Below are positions 54,673 through 62,164 of a DNA stretch of 64,000 bases, in pieces (the stretch's first letter is position 1; each line of letters starts with the position of its first letter). Where the stretch lies: assembly GCF_900115205.1 (NCBI RefSeq), contig NZ_FOYQ01000001.1, positions 709,240 to 773,239 on the forward strand, written 5' to 3'. The notes beneath the pieces are model-generated. The model was not told the DNA's origin. It was given only the letters and a program-made list of their open reading frames with translations, and searched no databases. Origin of the DNA: Robiginitalea myxolifaciens. Its GTDB lineage: Bacteria > Bacteroidota > Bacteroidia > Flavobacteriales > Flavobacteriaceae. Made by a program: the position numbers and the translations under genes.

Positions 54673-55497
54673 ATGGCAAAAATCACTGCCGCTGAAGTAA
54701 ATAAACTGCGAAAGGCTACCGGAGCCGGGATGATGGATTGTAAAAACGCATTGGTGGAAGCCGATGGCGATTTTGACAAAGCAATCGAAATCCTGCGCAA
54801 GAAGGGTCAAAAAGTTGCCGCTAAGCGCGCTGACCGTGAATCTTCAGAAGGAGCTGCTATCGCGAAGGTAAACGAAGGTAAAACCACAGGGGTAATTATT
54901 TCCCTCAACTGTGAGACCGACTTTGTAGCCAAGAACGAAGGTTTTGTAAACCTGGCCAATGAACTGGCTGAGCTTGCCCTGGCATACAACGATAAGGATT
55001 CATTCCTCGCAGCCGATTACAACGGCATGAGTGTTCAGGAAAAACTGACTGAGCAAACCGGGGTGATTGGAGAGAAAATCGAAATCGGAGGGTTCTCCAA
55101 ACTCGAGGCTCCTTTCGTAGGTTCTTACATCCACGCCGGTAACAAGATTGCTACCCTGGTTGGGCTTTCTGCTGCGGTCAACGGAGCTGCTGAAGTTGCC
55201 AAAGATGTTGCGATGCAGGCTGCTGCCATGAATCCTGTTGCCCTGAACGAAGAAGGCGTTAATCAGGAGACTATTGATAAAGAAATCGAAATTGCCAAGG
55301 ACCAACTTCGTCAGGAAGGAAAGCCGGAAGCCATGCTCGATAAAATTGCCCAGGGGAAACTCAAGCGTTTCTTCAAGGACAATACCCTGGTAAATCAGGA
55401 TTTTATCAAAGACAGTAAGCAAAGCGTTGCTCAGTACGTGAAGTCTGCCGATCCTTCCCTGGAAGTGACCGGATTCGAGCGCGTAGCACTGGGATAA
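54673..55497 (+). CDS. tsf: Elongation factor Ts
   Basis: EF-Ts recycles EF-Tu by nucleotide exchange. The 274-residue protein starts with the UBA-like N-terminal domain (VNKLRKATGAGMMDCKNALVEA), then carries the EF-Tu contact motif CETDFVAKNEGF and two core subdomains; FFKDNTLVNQDFIKDSKQSVAQY lies near the end. Length is normal for Bacteroidota. ATG at 54673. It closes the ribosomal operon and is followed by a strong terminator. Confidence 0.98.
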   Translation: MAKITAAEVNKLRKATGAGMMDCKNALVEADGDFDKAIEILRKKGQKVAAKRADRESSEGAAIAKVNEGKTTGVIISLNCETDFVAKNEGFVNLANELAELALAYNDKDSFLAADYNGMSVQEKLTEQTGVIGEKIEIGGFSKLEAPFVGSYIHAGNKIATLVGLSAAVNGAAEVAKDVAMQAAAMNPVALNEEGVNQETIDKEIEIAKDQLRQEGKPEAMLDKIAQGKLKRFFKDNTLVNQDFIKDSKQSVAQYVKSADPSLEVTGFERVALG

Positions 55498-55557
55498 GTA
55501 AGTAGCGCTGGAATAAGCCTATTGGATTGTACCTGGAGTACCATCCATAACAAAAAG

Positions 55558-55586
55558 AAAGCCACCCGATTTGGGTGGCTTTTTTT
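55558..55586 (+). terminator. Intrinsic terminator of rpsB-tsf
   Basis: Perfect stem AAAGCCACCC/GGGTGGCTTT (55558-55567 and 55573-55582) with loop GATTT, followed by a T run to 55586. It may also serve the converging DUF4097 gene. Confidence 0.92.
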
Positions 55587-55603
55587 ATTCAGAAAATGCA
55601 TAT

Positions 55604-56422
55604 TCAGCGCGATGCCTGGCGGATGTAGACATTTCCATTGTATGTTTTAAACAGGTACTGTGGTCCGCCATTGCCTATTGCGCCGATAACCCAATCAGAG
55701 ACTTCGACCTTTACCGAACCATCGGACTGTTTGCTTGAGGTAACCGTCTGACTTTCCTCAATAGCGATCTCAAAATCGGTAAAGACATCGCCCCAATCAG
55801 AACGTGCCTTGACCCGGGCATTCAAACGCGAAGGAAAGGTAACGTCCAGATGACCGTTCAGGCTGCTGAATGCCATACTGGCGTTCGGGTCTACACCCAT
55901 AAAATCCACTGTAATATCTCCATTAATCGAGTCGGCAGTCACTGCCCCGCTCACCTTACTAAGGGATATGGAGCCATTAACATTGCTGAGTTCAAAACTC
56001 CCACTGAGATTACTTACCTCAATTTCACCGTTGTTGACCGTCTTCAGCTTTAACGAAAAATTACGCGGCACCTGAATATCAAAGTCTACAATTTTGTTCC
56101 AGCCTTTGTTTCTGATGTAGACCGTATTGTTGGATTCCTCCCCGGTTACCTTGCCGGAAGTAGTGGCTATTTTTCTCATCCCGTCTTTTACGGGTTCTCC
56201 GGTTTTTTTATCGGTTTCTGAGCCAAAGGTAGCCTTTACCTTTACGGTATTTCCATCGTAACCCGATACCCGGATTGATCCCTCGATTTGTTGCAAGACC
56301 AATTGGCCGGACTCGGAAGGCCTGCTCAGGGCAATTTCAAATAACTCTGATTGTTGTTGGGCCAACAAGGGATTCATTCCAATGACAAGGCCAACTATAG
56401 TGATCATTATAATGCGTTTCAT
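55604..56422 (-). CDS. Exported DUF4097 adhesin-like beta-strand repeat protein (copy 2)
   Basis: This 272-residue protein has a signal peptide (MKRIIMITIVGLVIGMNPLLAQ) and a beta-rich body of short repeated strands, such as LKLKTVNNGEIEVSNLSGS, ELSNVNGSISLSKVSG and MAFSSLNGHLDVTFPS. The recurring x-VNG-x-I-x-V pattern is typical of DUF4097, related to the DUF2807 beta-helix. It is about the same size as its upstream neighbour and clearly paralogous. ATG at 56420-56422, 4 bases after the neighbour's stop. It is the last gene of the sigma-factor operon. Confidence 0.87.
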   Translation of the reverse strand: MKRIIMITIVGLVIGMNPLLAQQQSELFEIALSRPSESGQLVLQQIEGSIRVSGYDGNTVKVKATFGSETDKKTGEPVKDGMRKIATTSGKVTGEESNNTVYIRNKGWNKIVDFDIQVPRNFSLKLKTVNNGEIEVSNLSGSFELSNVNGSISLSKVSGAVTADSINGDITVDFMGVDPNASMAFSSLNGHLDVTFPSRLNARVKARSDWGDVFTDFEIAIEESQTVTSSKQSDGSVKVEVSDWVIGAIGNGGPQYLFKTYNGNVYIRQASR

Positions 56423-56426
56423 AGCG

Positions 56427-57308
56427 CTATATTTTTTTGACATAAACATTACCATTGAGCGTTTCGAACTCATGCATTACCGCTCCTGATCCAATACGTA
56501 TAACCGGCTTGGCTACATATTTGTAGCGCCCCTTTTTGTTCTTCCCACGATCTTCGGTTTCCGTTCGCGTATACTGGTCTCTTATCTCGAAGTCCGTATA
56601 GATTTCCCCATTCATGGATTCAAATCCTATCTCCGCAGATAAATCTTCCCGGAACTGAACGGTGACGTCCCCATTGAGTGAATAGAAACTGGATCCTTTG
56701 TCCGGATTGGCATGGTAAGAGATCTTCACTGCTCCATTGATGGCATTTACCTTGGTCTTGCCGGTTACGTCCTCCAGGGTAATCCCCCCATTGACATTCC
56801 CGGCCTGGAGCGTTGCTCCTCGCAATCCGCGAACCATAACTTCCCCCTGGTTAACAGTTGAGACTTTTAGATTTGTTGCTTGCGGTACCTTTACCCGGAA
56901 ATTTTGGATATAACTATATCCGCGATCCCGATTACATTCCTTTCGCTCCTGGGGATCTAAATCCCAGGGGTTCTCGCTTTCACTACCCCATTTTACACAG
57001 GGACCTGTCATACGGACAACAGCCTTATCTCCGAGTCGGGTAGCCTCGAAATCAATTTCAGCAAATCCGGCTTCCAGGTTGGAGGCCTGCTCGGCTTTCA
57101 CGATTCTTTCTACTTCTATCAGGATAACCGAACCGGGATAGGCCTCTACTGTAACAGAGCCGTTCAGGTTCCAAACTTCCAGTTCATTTGATCCTGATGG
57201 AAAGCTGAGTTCCCTGGAAATAACCTCCCGTTTTTCCAGTTGTTGTGCCCCTGCCGGAGCGATCGCTAAAACCAGGCATGTGGCGAGGATAAACTTGTAA
57301 AACTTCAT
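56427..57308 (-). CDS. Exported DUF4097 adhesin-like beta-strand repeat protein (copy 1)
   Basis: This 293-residue protein has a signal peptide (MKFYKFILATCLVLAIAPAGAQ) and the same repeated strands: LEVWNLNGSVTVEAYPG, LKVSTVNQGEVMVRGLRG, LQAGNVNGGITLEDVTG and FYSLNGDVTVQF. It differs from the next copy by a Cys-containing insert (TGPCVKWGS...ERKECNRDRG) that could form a disulfide loop. ATG at 57306-57308, 42 bases below the anti-sigma-like gene. Confidence 0.87.
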   Translation of the reverse strand: MKFYKFILATCLVLAIAPAGAQQLEKREVISRELSFPSGSNELEVWNLNGSVTVEAYPGSVILIEVERIVKAEQASNLEAGFAEIDFEATRLGDKAVVRMTGPCVKWGSESENPWDLDPQERKECNRDRGYSYIQNFRVKVPQATNLKVSTVNQGEVMVRGLRGATLQAGNVNGGITLEDVTGKTKVNAINGAVKISYHANPDKGSSFYSLNGDVTVQFREDLSAEIGFESMNGEIYTDFEIRDQYTRTETEDRGKNKKGRYKYVAKPVIRIGSGAVMHEFETLNGNVYVKKI

Positions 57309-57350
57309 GATTGTTGTAATTAAATTGATGAATAAACCGGGCACTGATAT

Positions 57351-58169
57351 TTAGATTATTTGTTTTACAGATTCTTCCAGCGCCCTTCGGACAATAGAAT
57401 CTGTTTGCTCTTTTTCTATGATTATGCGCAAGGGGGCCACCGAGCTTTGCTCCTGTATTTCTGCCATGAGCGCGGCCAGGGTAATCTGGAGCATGGGAGA
57501 ATCCTGATGGGGAATTGCAGACACTAATCCCTCCCTCACGATAGGAATATCGGTATATCCCTTTAAGACTTCTACTGCAGCGAGGCGGACATTCACGTTC
57601 GAATCGGTGATCAAAGTCTGCAGTAAAGCCCGTATAACCTGCTCGTCGGCCGAAGACATTTCGGCAACCTGGTTAACCCCCTGCAAACGCCGTGAGGCTA
57701 TCGGCTCCTCCAAAAGAGTCAGGATGGCATCGGGTGCCGACCCGGATTCTTCGGGGGACGTATTCGTGTCTACTAATTCAACCCCGGGAGTCGGCATTGG
57801 TTCCGTAGGGCTGCCGGGCTGGAAGACATACCGTCCCAACAAAAATCCGCCGAGGAGCAAACAGGCGGCCAGCAGCCAATTTGGGATTTCCGTTGTACCC
57901 GATTTCCCGCGTGTGATTGCTATGGGCTGCGTTTCATCTTGTATTCTTGAATCCAGCACATCCTCAAAGTTTGAAATTGCCTGCCGGGAAGCCTCGGGTA
58001 CGGGCGCCGTTTCAAGGTGTCCCCACAGCACCCTCATGTCATTAATCTCTTGTTCCTTCTCCGGATTGGCGGTGAGAAAGGCTTGAAATTCCTGTGCTTC
58101 CTTCTCTGAGAGTTCCCCATTTAAGAAGGCTATGGACAGTTTTTCGTATTCAGATTCCTTCATTCCCAT
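57351..58169 (-). CDS. Putative anti-sigma factor with transmembrane helix and HEAT-repeat region
   Basis: The 272 residues split into an N-terminal cytoplasmic part with a helical zinc-finger-less segment (ESEYEKLSIAFLNGELSEKEAQ, typical of Bacteroidota anti-sigma N-termini with few Cys), one transmembrane helix (about 95-113, NWLLAACLLLGGFLLGRYV) and a periplasmic helical part. The latter holds HEAT-type repeats, for example SNVNVRLAAVEVLKGYTD and DSPMLQITLAALMAEIQ. Position and layout suggest it holds the ECF sigma factor at the membrane and senses the envelope; that is inference. The ATG overlaps the sigma stop by one base (TAATG). Confidence 0.8.
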   Translation of the reverse strand: MGMKESEYEKLSIAFLNGELSEKEAQEFQAFLTANPEKEQEINDMRVLWGHLETAPVPEASRQAISNFEDVLDSRIQDETQPIAITRGKSGTTEIPNWLLAACLLLGGFLLGRYVFQPGSPTEPMPTPGVELVDTNTSPEESGSAPDAILTLLEEPIASRRLQGVNQVAEMSSADEQVIRALLQTLITDSNVNVRLAAVEVLKGYTDIPIVREGLVSAIPHQDSPMLQITLAALMAEIQEQSSVAPLRIIIEKEQTDSIVRRALEESVKQII

Positions 58170-58702
58170 TATTCAACGGTTTTGATCATTATCTCGCGTA
58201 AAGCTTTTAAGGCGCGATGCGCGCGCACTTTGGCAGCGCCTTCTGTGCAATCCAGTATGGATGCGATTTCTATAAACGTCAATCCACGTAGTTTGCTTAA
58301 AACCAGTATTTCGCGTTGTTCAGCCGGAAGCGAATCCATGGCATTTCTTAAATCGCGTATGAGGCCCTCCCGAACACCCTCATCTTCCGCAAGCACTGCA
58401 GCAGATTTGGAAAGTTGCCAGGGTTCCCCGGTATAACTAACCGGGTGTTTTCCGTTGGCTTTAAAATGGTCGTACTGCAGGTTTCTTGCAGTACGGAATA
58501 CCCAGGAAGCAAAGGATCCCGATCCGGAAAAGGTATGGCGATAGTCTATGAGCCGAATGAACAGGTTTTGCACCAGATCCTCACTCAGGGCGGCGTCCCC
58601 ATTCATCTTATAAAAATATCCGAACAGCTTGCGATTATAGCGTTGGTAAAGCACCCCCATTTTTCTGAGGTCGCCGCCTTGCACTTGCTGCATCAGGCTC
58701 AT
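58169..58702 (-). CDS. ECF-type RNA polymerase sigma factor
   Basis: This 177-residue protein has sigma region 2 (MGVLYQRYNRKLFGYFYKM, then SEDLVQNLFIRLIDYRHTF and SFASWVFRTARNLQYDHF) and region 4 (MDSLPAEQREILVLSKLRGLTFIEIASILDCTEGAAKVRAHRAL), with no region 1 or 3. It should direct polymerase to a small regulon, probably including its own operon. I use ATG 58700-58702 (MSLMQQVQGG); a TTG six codons upstream is possible. The next gene, its likely anti-sigma, overlaps by one base. Confidence 0.94.
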   Translation of the reverse strand: MSLMQQVQGGDLRKMGVLYQRYNRKLFGYFYKMNGDAALSEDLVQNLFIRLIDYRHTFSGSGSFASWVFRTARNLQYDHFKANGKHPVSYTGEPWQLSKSAAVLAEDEGVREGLIRDLRNAMDSLPAEQREILVLSKLRGLTFIEIASILDCTEGAAKVRAHRALKALREIMIKTVE

Positions 58703-58799
58703 GTCGGTTGGTGCGTTCAAGAGGGTTTATTCGTCTTTTATACCGGTAATACTTCTCAAAAAGTCAAAGGTTACAGAAAATACGCGAATTCTTTTTGGA

Positions 58800-58836
58800 A
58801 AAAGAAAAGCACCGCGAATTGCGGTGCTTTTCTTTT
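58800..58836 (-). terminator. Intrinsic terminator of the M61 peptidase gene
   Basis: Perfect 16-base inverted repeat AAAAGAAAAGCACCGC/GCGGTGCTTTTCTTTT (58800-58815 and 58821-58836) with a 5-base loop. It lies 33 bases past the peptidase stop on the minus strand and would also isolate the sigma-factor operon from readthrough. Confidence 0.93.
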
Positions 58837-58868
58837 GATTCCAGCCTTGGTCTTTGGCAAAAACGGAA

Positions 58869-60737
58869 CTATTTCCCCATCCAGGCTTTTCGTAAAGCTA
58901 TCGCCTCTGCCGAAGCATCACTAGCTTCAAAAATACCTTTTTCAATTACCGTCGGCGTGCCCGCCTTGCCTTCCAGGGTAAGCAGCTCCCCGTCGCGTTC
59001 CACGACCATGGTAACATCCGTATCGGCGGTCCACCCAAAACTTTGGCCAATAACGTTGCGAATCGCTTCCAGGGTAATGTCCGTCCCGTTGATGTTCTTT
59101 ATAATATCTCCTCCCTGGGCTCCCAATCCGGTAAAGAAGGTGTTTAGCGGGAACCCTTCGCGAACAAAGATGATATCTGTGTTATCCGGGTCTACATCGA
59201 TAAAAGGAATCTGAGATTCCAGGTCTTTCAGAAAGTAGCCCGATGAAATTTCCTGTTCCCCCATTTTCAACCCGACTTCTTCCATCAGGGACGAGTAGTC
59301 TATAGGCGTATCCCCTACTACATGGGTTTCAAAAAAAGTAGCGATCTCAGGATAGGTCATGGCCACAATCTCGTCGATAAGGGCTTCGTCCTTAAAGGGC
59401 GTATCCACATCGTATTTTGCTGCCAGCTCCTTCATCAGGTCCAGAACACCGTAGCTTCCGTCGCTGAGTTGGAGGAGGCGGATATCCAGCGCCATATTAA
59501 TCAGCGCTCCTTTCTCATAAACATTCGTGTACTCATCCTCATACTCCGGTTCGAGGACATTCGCGCTCATCTCAGTAAAAGAGAGGCTGTCGTTGTAACG
59601 CATGGAATTTTGAATCTTCCCGACGATCCTTTCGTAAAAATCTTCATTGTCTATCAGGCCTTCGCGGATCTGAAAGATATTGGCGAAGTATTCCGTGGTG
59701 CCCTCGTACATCCAGAGATGACGGGACATTTTCGGGTCGTTGTAATCAAAGTACTGTACCTCCTCCGAATGGATATTCAAGGGGGTAACAATGTGGAAGA
59801 ACTCATGACTCACCACATCGACCATGGTCTGCTCCAACTGGTCTTTGGGCATCTGTTCCGGGAGTACAACTACCGTTGAAGTATGGTGTTCCAATGCCCC
59901 GAAGCCCATGGCATCCCCCTCGAGTGTTGAGAGATAAAGCAGGATGGCATACTGCTTAGTTCCATCGATGTCCCCCAGGAATGCCTTTTGTGCCTGCATC
60001 ATCTTTTCCATGGAAGGCTTAAGGTCATTGGCCGAATAGACTCCATTGGGAGAATAAACGCTCAATATTACTTCGATATCTCCCACGTTAAAGGAAACCG
60101 GGTCGCTATTCGCCCATTGCATGGGGTTGTCGATAACGTCAAAATAGCGACCTGCATTGAATTGGTAGTTGCCGGATTCCGTGTGGACTACCGGGAGTGT
60201 GGTAACGGGTTTCAACGCTGCAGGAGCCTTGATATCTATTACATAGGGTATTTCTTTTAAGGTCCCAAAGTACCCCACGAACCCATGGAGATTCAGCATA
60301 AAGTGTTGCCCTTCCAGGATGTTGGTCCCTGCCGGGGAAAATGGGGCAGGATCTCCACCGCGCTCGCTGTCATAACTGTCATTTACCACATAGGAGATAC
60401 GATCGAGCAAAGCGCCATTGCTAAACAGCCAGGTGTTATCGTCTTCACGGACTACTTCCAGGGTTTCCCCCTGATATCCGTAAGCCGTAAGGGATGCTAC
60501 ATAACGTCCATAATTATCTTCGCTGTACGTCCCGGGTACGGTTTTCGGGATTGAAAACCGGACCGGTCCTTCGGGAAAAGCCCCGGGGTCCACAGCGACG
60601 GTAAGCTGATCATCGGATACCGCGGTTAAATCTATTTGAACATTTATTGGAATTTCCGTTACGCCGGCCAATTTCTTCCCGGACCCGCAACCCGCAAGTA
60701 AAAGCAGGGTCAATACGCCCGCAAAAAGCTGTTTCAT
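58869..60737 (-). CDS. M61 family metallopeptidase lipoprotein with PDZ domain
   Basis: This 622-residue protein has a lipoprotein signal (MKQLFAGVLTLLLLAGCGSG), an N-terminal beta domain and a gluzincin catalytic domain with HEFFHIVTPLNIHSEE (HExxH, then the downstream Glu in WMYEGTTEYFANIF). It ends with a PDZ domain (about 510-600; FFTGLGAQGGDIIKNINGTDI). M61 enzymes (glycyl aminopeptidases) remove N-terminal residues; here the site would be the periplasm. ATG at 60735-60737. It stands alone between a strong terminator and the divergent pyrH. Confidence 0.92.
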   Translation of the reverse strand: MKQLFAGVLTLLLLAGCGSGKKLAGVTEIPINVQIDLTAVSDDQLTVAVDPGAFPEGPVRFSIPKTVPGTYSEDNYGRYVASLTAYGYQGETLEVVREDDNTWLFSNGALLDRISYVVNDSYDSERGGDPAPFSPAGTNILEGQHFMLNLHGFVGYFGTLKEIPYVIDIKAPAALKPVTTLPVVHTESGNYQFNAGRYFDVIDNPMQWANSDPVSFNVGDIEVILSVYSPNGVYSANDLKPSMEKMMQAQKAFLGDIDGTKQYAILLYLSTLEGDAMGFGALEHHTSTVVVLPEQMPKDQLEQTMVDVVSHEFFHIVTPLNIHSEEVQYFDYNDPKMSRHLWMYEGTTEYFANIFQIREGLIDNEDFYERIVGKIQNSMRYNDSLSFTEMSANVLEPEYEDEYTNVYEKGALINMALDIRLLQLSDGSYGVLDLMKELAAKYDVDTPFKDEALIDEIVAMTYPEIATFFETHVVGDTPIDYSSLMEEVGLKMGEQEISSGYFLKDLESQIPFIDVDPDNTDIIFVREGFPLNTFFTGLGAQGGDIIKNINGTDITLEAIRNVIGQSFGWTADTDVTMVVERDGELLTLEGKAGTPTVIEKGIFEASDASAEAIALRKAWMGK

Positions 60738-60807
60738 AATATGCGTTTTGAAGCAAAAATGGGGCTTTTACCCCAGAAGGGCCAGTATTTTAGAATTTAA
60801 TTTTGAT

Positions 60808-60815
60808 TATTTTTG
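60808..60815 (+). promoter_or_regulatory. Candidate -7 box of pyrH
   Basis: TATTTTTG (TAnnTTTG) lies 21 bases before the pyrH ATG. The -33 region is T-rich but has no TTG. Confidence 0.45.
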
Positions 60816-60836
60816 TGCGGAATCAAGACGGCTCAA

Positions 60837-61544
60837 ATGCAGTACAAAAGGATACTCCTGAAGCTTAGCGGGGAAGCCCTTATGGGGGATAGAAACTATG
60901 GAATTGACCCGGCTCGCCTGGAGTTATATGCAGATGAAATTGAGCAGGTACTCCAACGTGGTGTGCAGGTAGCCATTGTCATTGGCGGAGGAAATATTTT
61001 CCGAGGTGTTGCCGGTGCCAGTAATGGCATGGACCGGGTACAGGGAGACCATATGGGCATGCTGGCCACGGTTATAAACGGGCTGGCACTGCAGTCTGCC
61101 CTGGAAAACAAAGGCCTGGACACCCGTCTGCAATCTGCCATCAAGATCAACGAAGTGGCAGAGCCGTTTATCAGGCGCAGGGCCATGCGACACCTGGAAA
61201 AAGGGCGCGTCGTTATTTTTGGAGGTGGAACAGGGAACCCGTATTTCACCACGGATTCGGCCGCCGTGCTCCGAGCCATTGAGATCGAGGCAGACGTTAT
61301 CCTCAAAGGGACCCGGGTAGATGGCATTTACACCAGCGACCCTGAAAAGGACAAATCGGCCACGAAATTCGATCAGATCAGCTTTCAGGATGTATTGAGC
61401 CGGGGGCTCAAAGTAATGGATACCACAGCATTTACGCTCAGTCAGGAAAACGAACTGCCTATCGTGGTATTCGATATGAATAAGAAAGGAAATTTACTGA
61501 AGATTGTCTCCGGGGAAAATATCGGAACGGTCGTCAATTTATAA
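60837..61544 (+). CDS. pyrH: UMP kinase PyrH
   Basis: PyrH is the hexameric bacterial UMP kinase. The 235-residue protein has [13 protein letters not shown] at the N-terminus, [10 protein letters not shown] (nucleotide loop), [29 protein letters not shown] and [20 protein letters not shown], the full family pattern. The ATG at 60837 (MQYKRILL) is used; the frame opens 8 codons earlier. frr follows after 4 bases. Confidence 0.98.
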   Translation: MQYKRILLKLSGEALMGDRNYGIDPARLELYADEIEQVLQRGVQVAIVIGGGNIFRGVAGASNGMDRVQGDHMGMLATVINGLALQSALENKGLDTRLQSAIKINEVAEPFIRRRAMRHLEKGRVVIFGGGTGNPYFTTDSAAVLRAIEIEADVILKGTRVDGIYTSDPEKDKSATKFDQISFQDVLSRGLKVMDTTAFTLSQENELPIVVFDMNKKGNLLKIVSGENIGTVVNL

Positions 61545-61548
61545 TAGC

Positions 61549-62103
61549 ATGAACGAAGAAGTCCAGTTTGTAATCGATACGGCCAAAGAGGCCATGGAAA
61601 AAGCTATGGCCCACCTGGAAAAAGAGTTGGTCAAAATCCGGGCTGGTAAAGCGAGCCCTTCCATGCTCTCTTCTGTGATGGTGGAATATTACGGGAGCCA
61701 AACCCCACTCTCTCAGGTAGCCAATGTCAATACTCCTGATGCACGCACCATTTCTGTGCAGCCCTGGGAAAAGAGCATGATCCCCGAAATAGAAACGGCC
61801 ATCATGAACGCCAACCTCGGGTTCAACCCCATGAATAACGGGGAAATGGTGATTATCAATGTCCCGCCGCTGACAGAAGAACGACGCATTCAACTCACCA
61901 AGCAGGCTAAGGCCGAAGCCGAAGATGCCAAAGTGAGTATCCGCTCGGCCCGGCAGGAAGCCAATAAGGACGTAAAGCAGTTGGATATTTCGGAGGACCT
62001 CGAAAAAAATGCCGAAATCGACATTCAGGAACTTACCGATAGCTATACCAAAAAAGTCGACGCCATCCTCGAAGTTAAGGAGGCGGAAATCATGAAAGTT
62101 TGA
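61549..62103 (+). CDS. frr: Ribosome recycling factor
   Basis: RRF splits post-termination ribosomes with EF-G. The 184-residue protein has the family's three-helix bundle: MEKAMAHLEKELVKIRAGKASPSML, VEYYGSQTPLSQVANVNTPDART, and NVPPLTEERRIQLTKQAK. ATG at 61549 gives the normal 184-185 residue length; the frame opens earlier inside pyrH. The order pyrH-frr is widespread. Confidence 0.98.
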   Translation: MNEEVQFVIDTAKEAMEKAMAHLEKELVKIRAGKASPSMLSSVMVEYYGSQTPLSQVANVNTPDARTISVQPWEKSMIPEIETAIMNANLGFNPMNNGEMVIINVPPLTEERRIQLTKQAKAEAEDAKVSIRSARQEANKDVKQLDISEDLEKNAEIDIQELTDSYTKKVDAILEVKEAEIMKV

Positions 62104-62110
62104 TCGGCTT

Positions 62111-62157
62111 GGCTGGGCAAATGCAACGGAGTGAAACACTCCCGACAACTTCCAGCC
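62111..62157 (+). promoter_or_regulatory. Nested hairpin between frr and the RND gene
   Basis: Outer stem GGCTGG (62111-62116) with CCAGCC (62152-62157); inner stem GGAGTG (62128-62133) with CACTCC (62137-62142) and a 3-base loop. There is no T run. It ends 7 bases before the next ATG. Confidence 0.45.
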
Positions 62158-62164
62158 GTACCCT

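Noticed and set aside
58735-58776. Possible ECF-type promoter (TGTAACC, then GGTATAAAA) before the sigma factor gene
   Set aside because: The gap between the two parts is about 25 bases, too long for a -35/-10 pair; left as a guess only.
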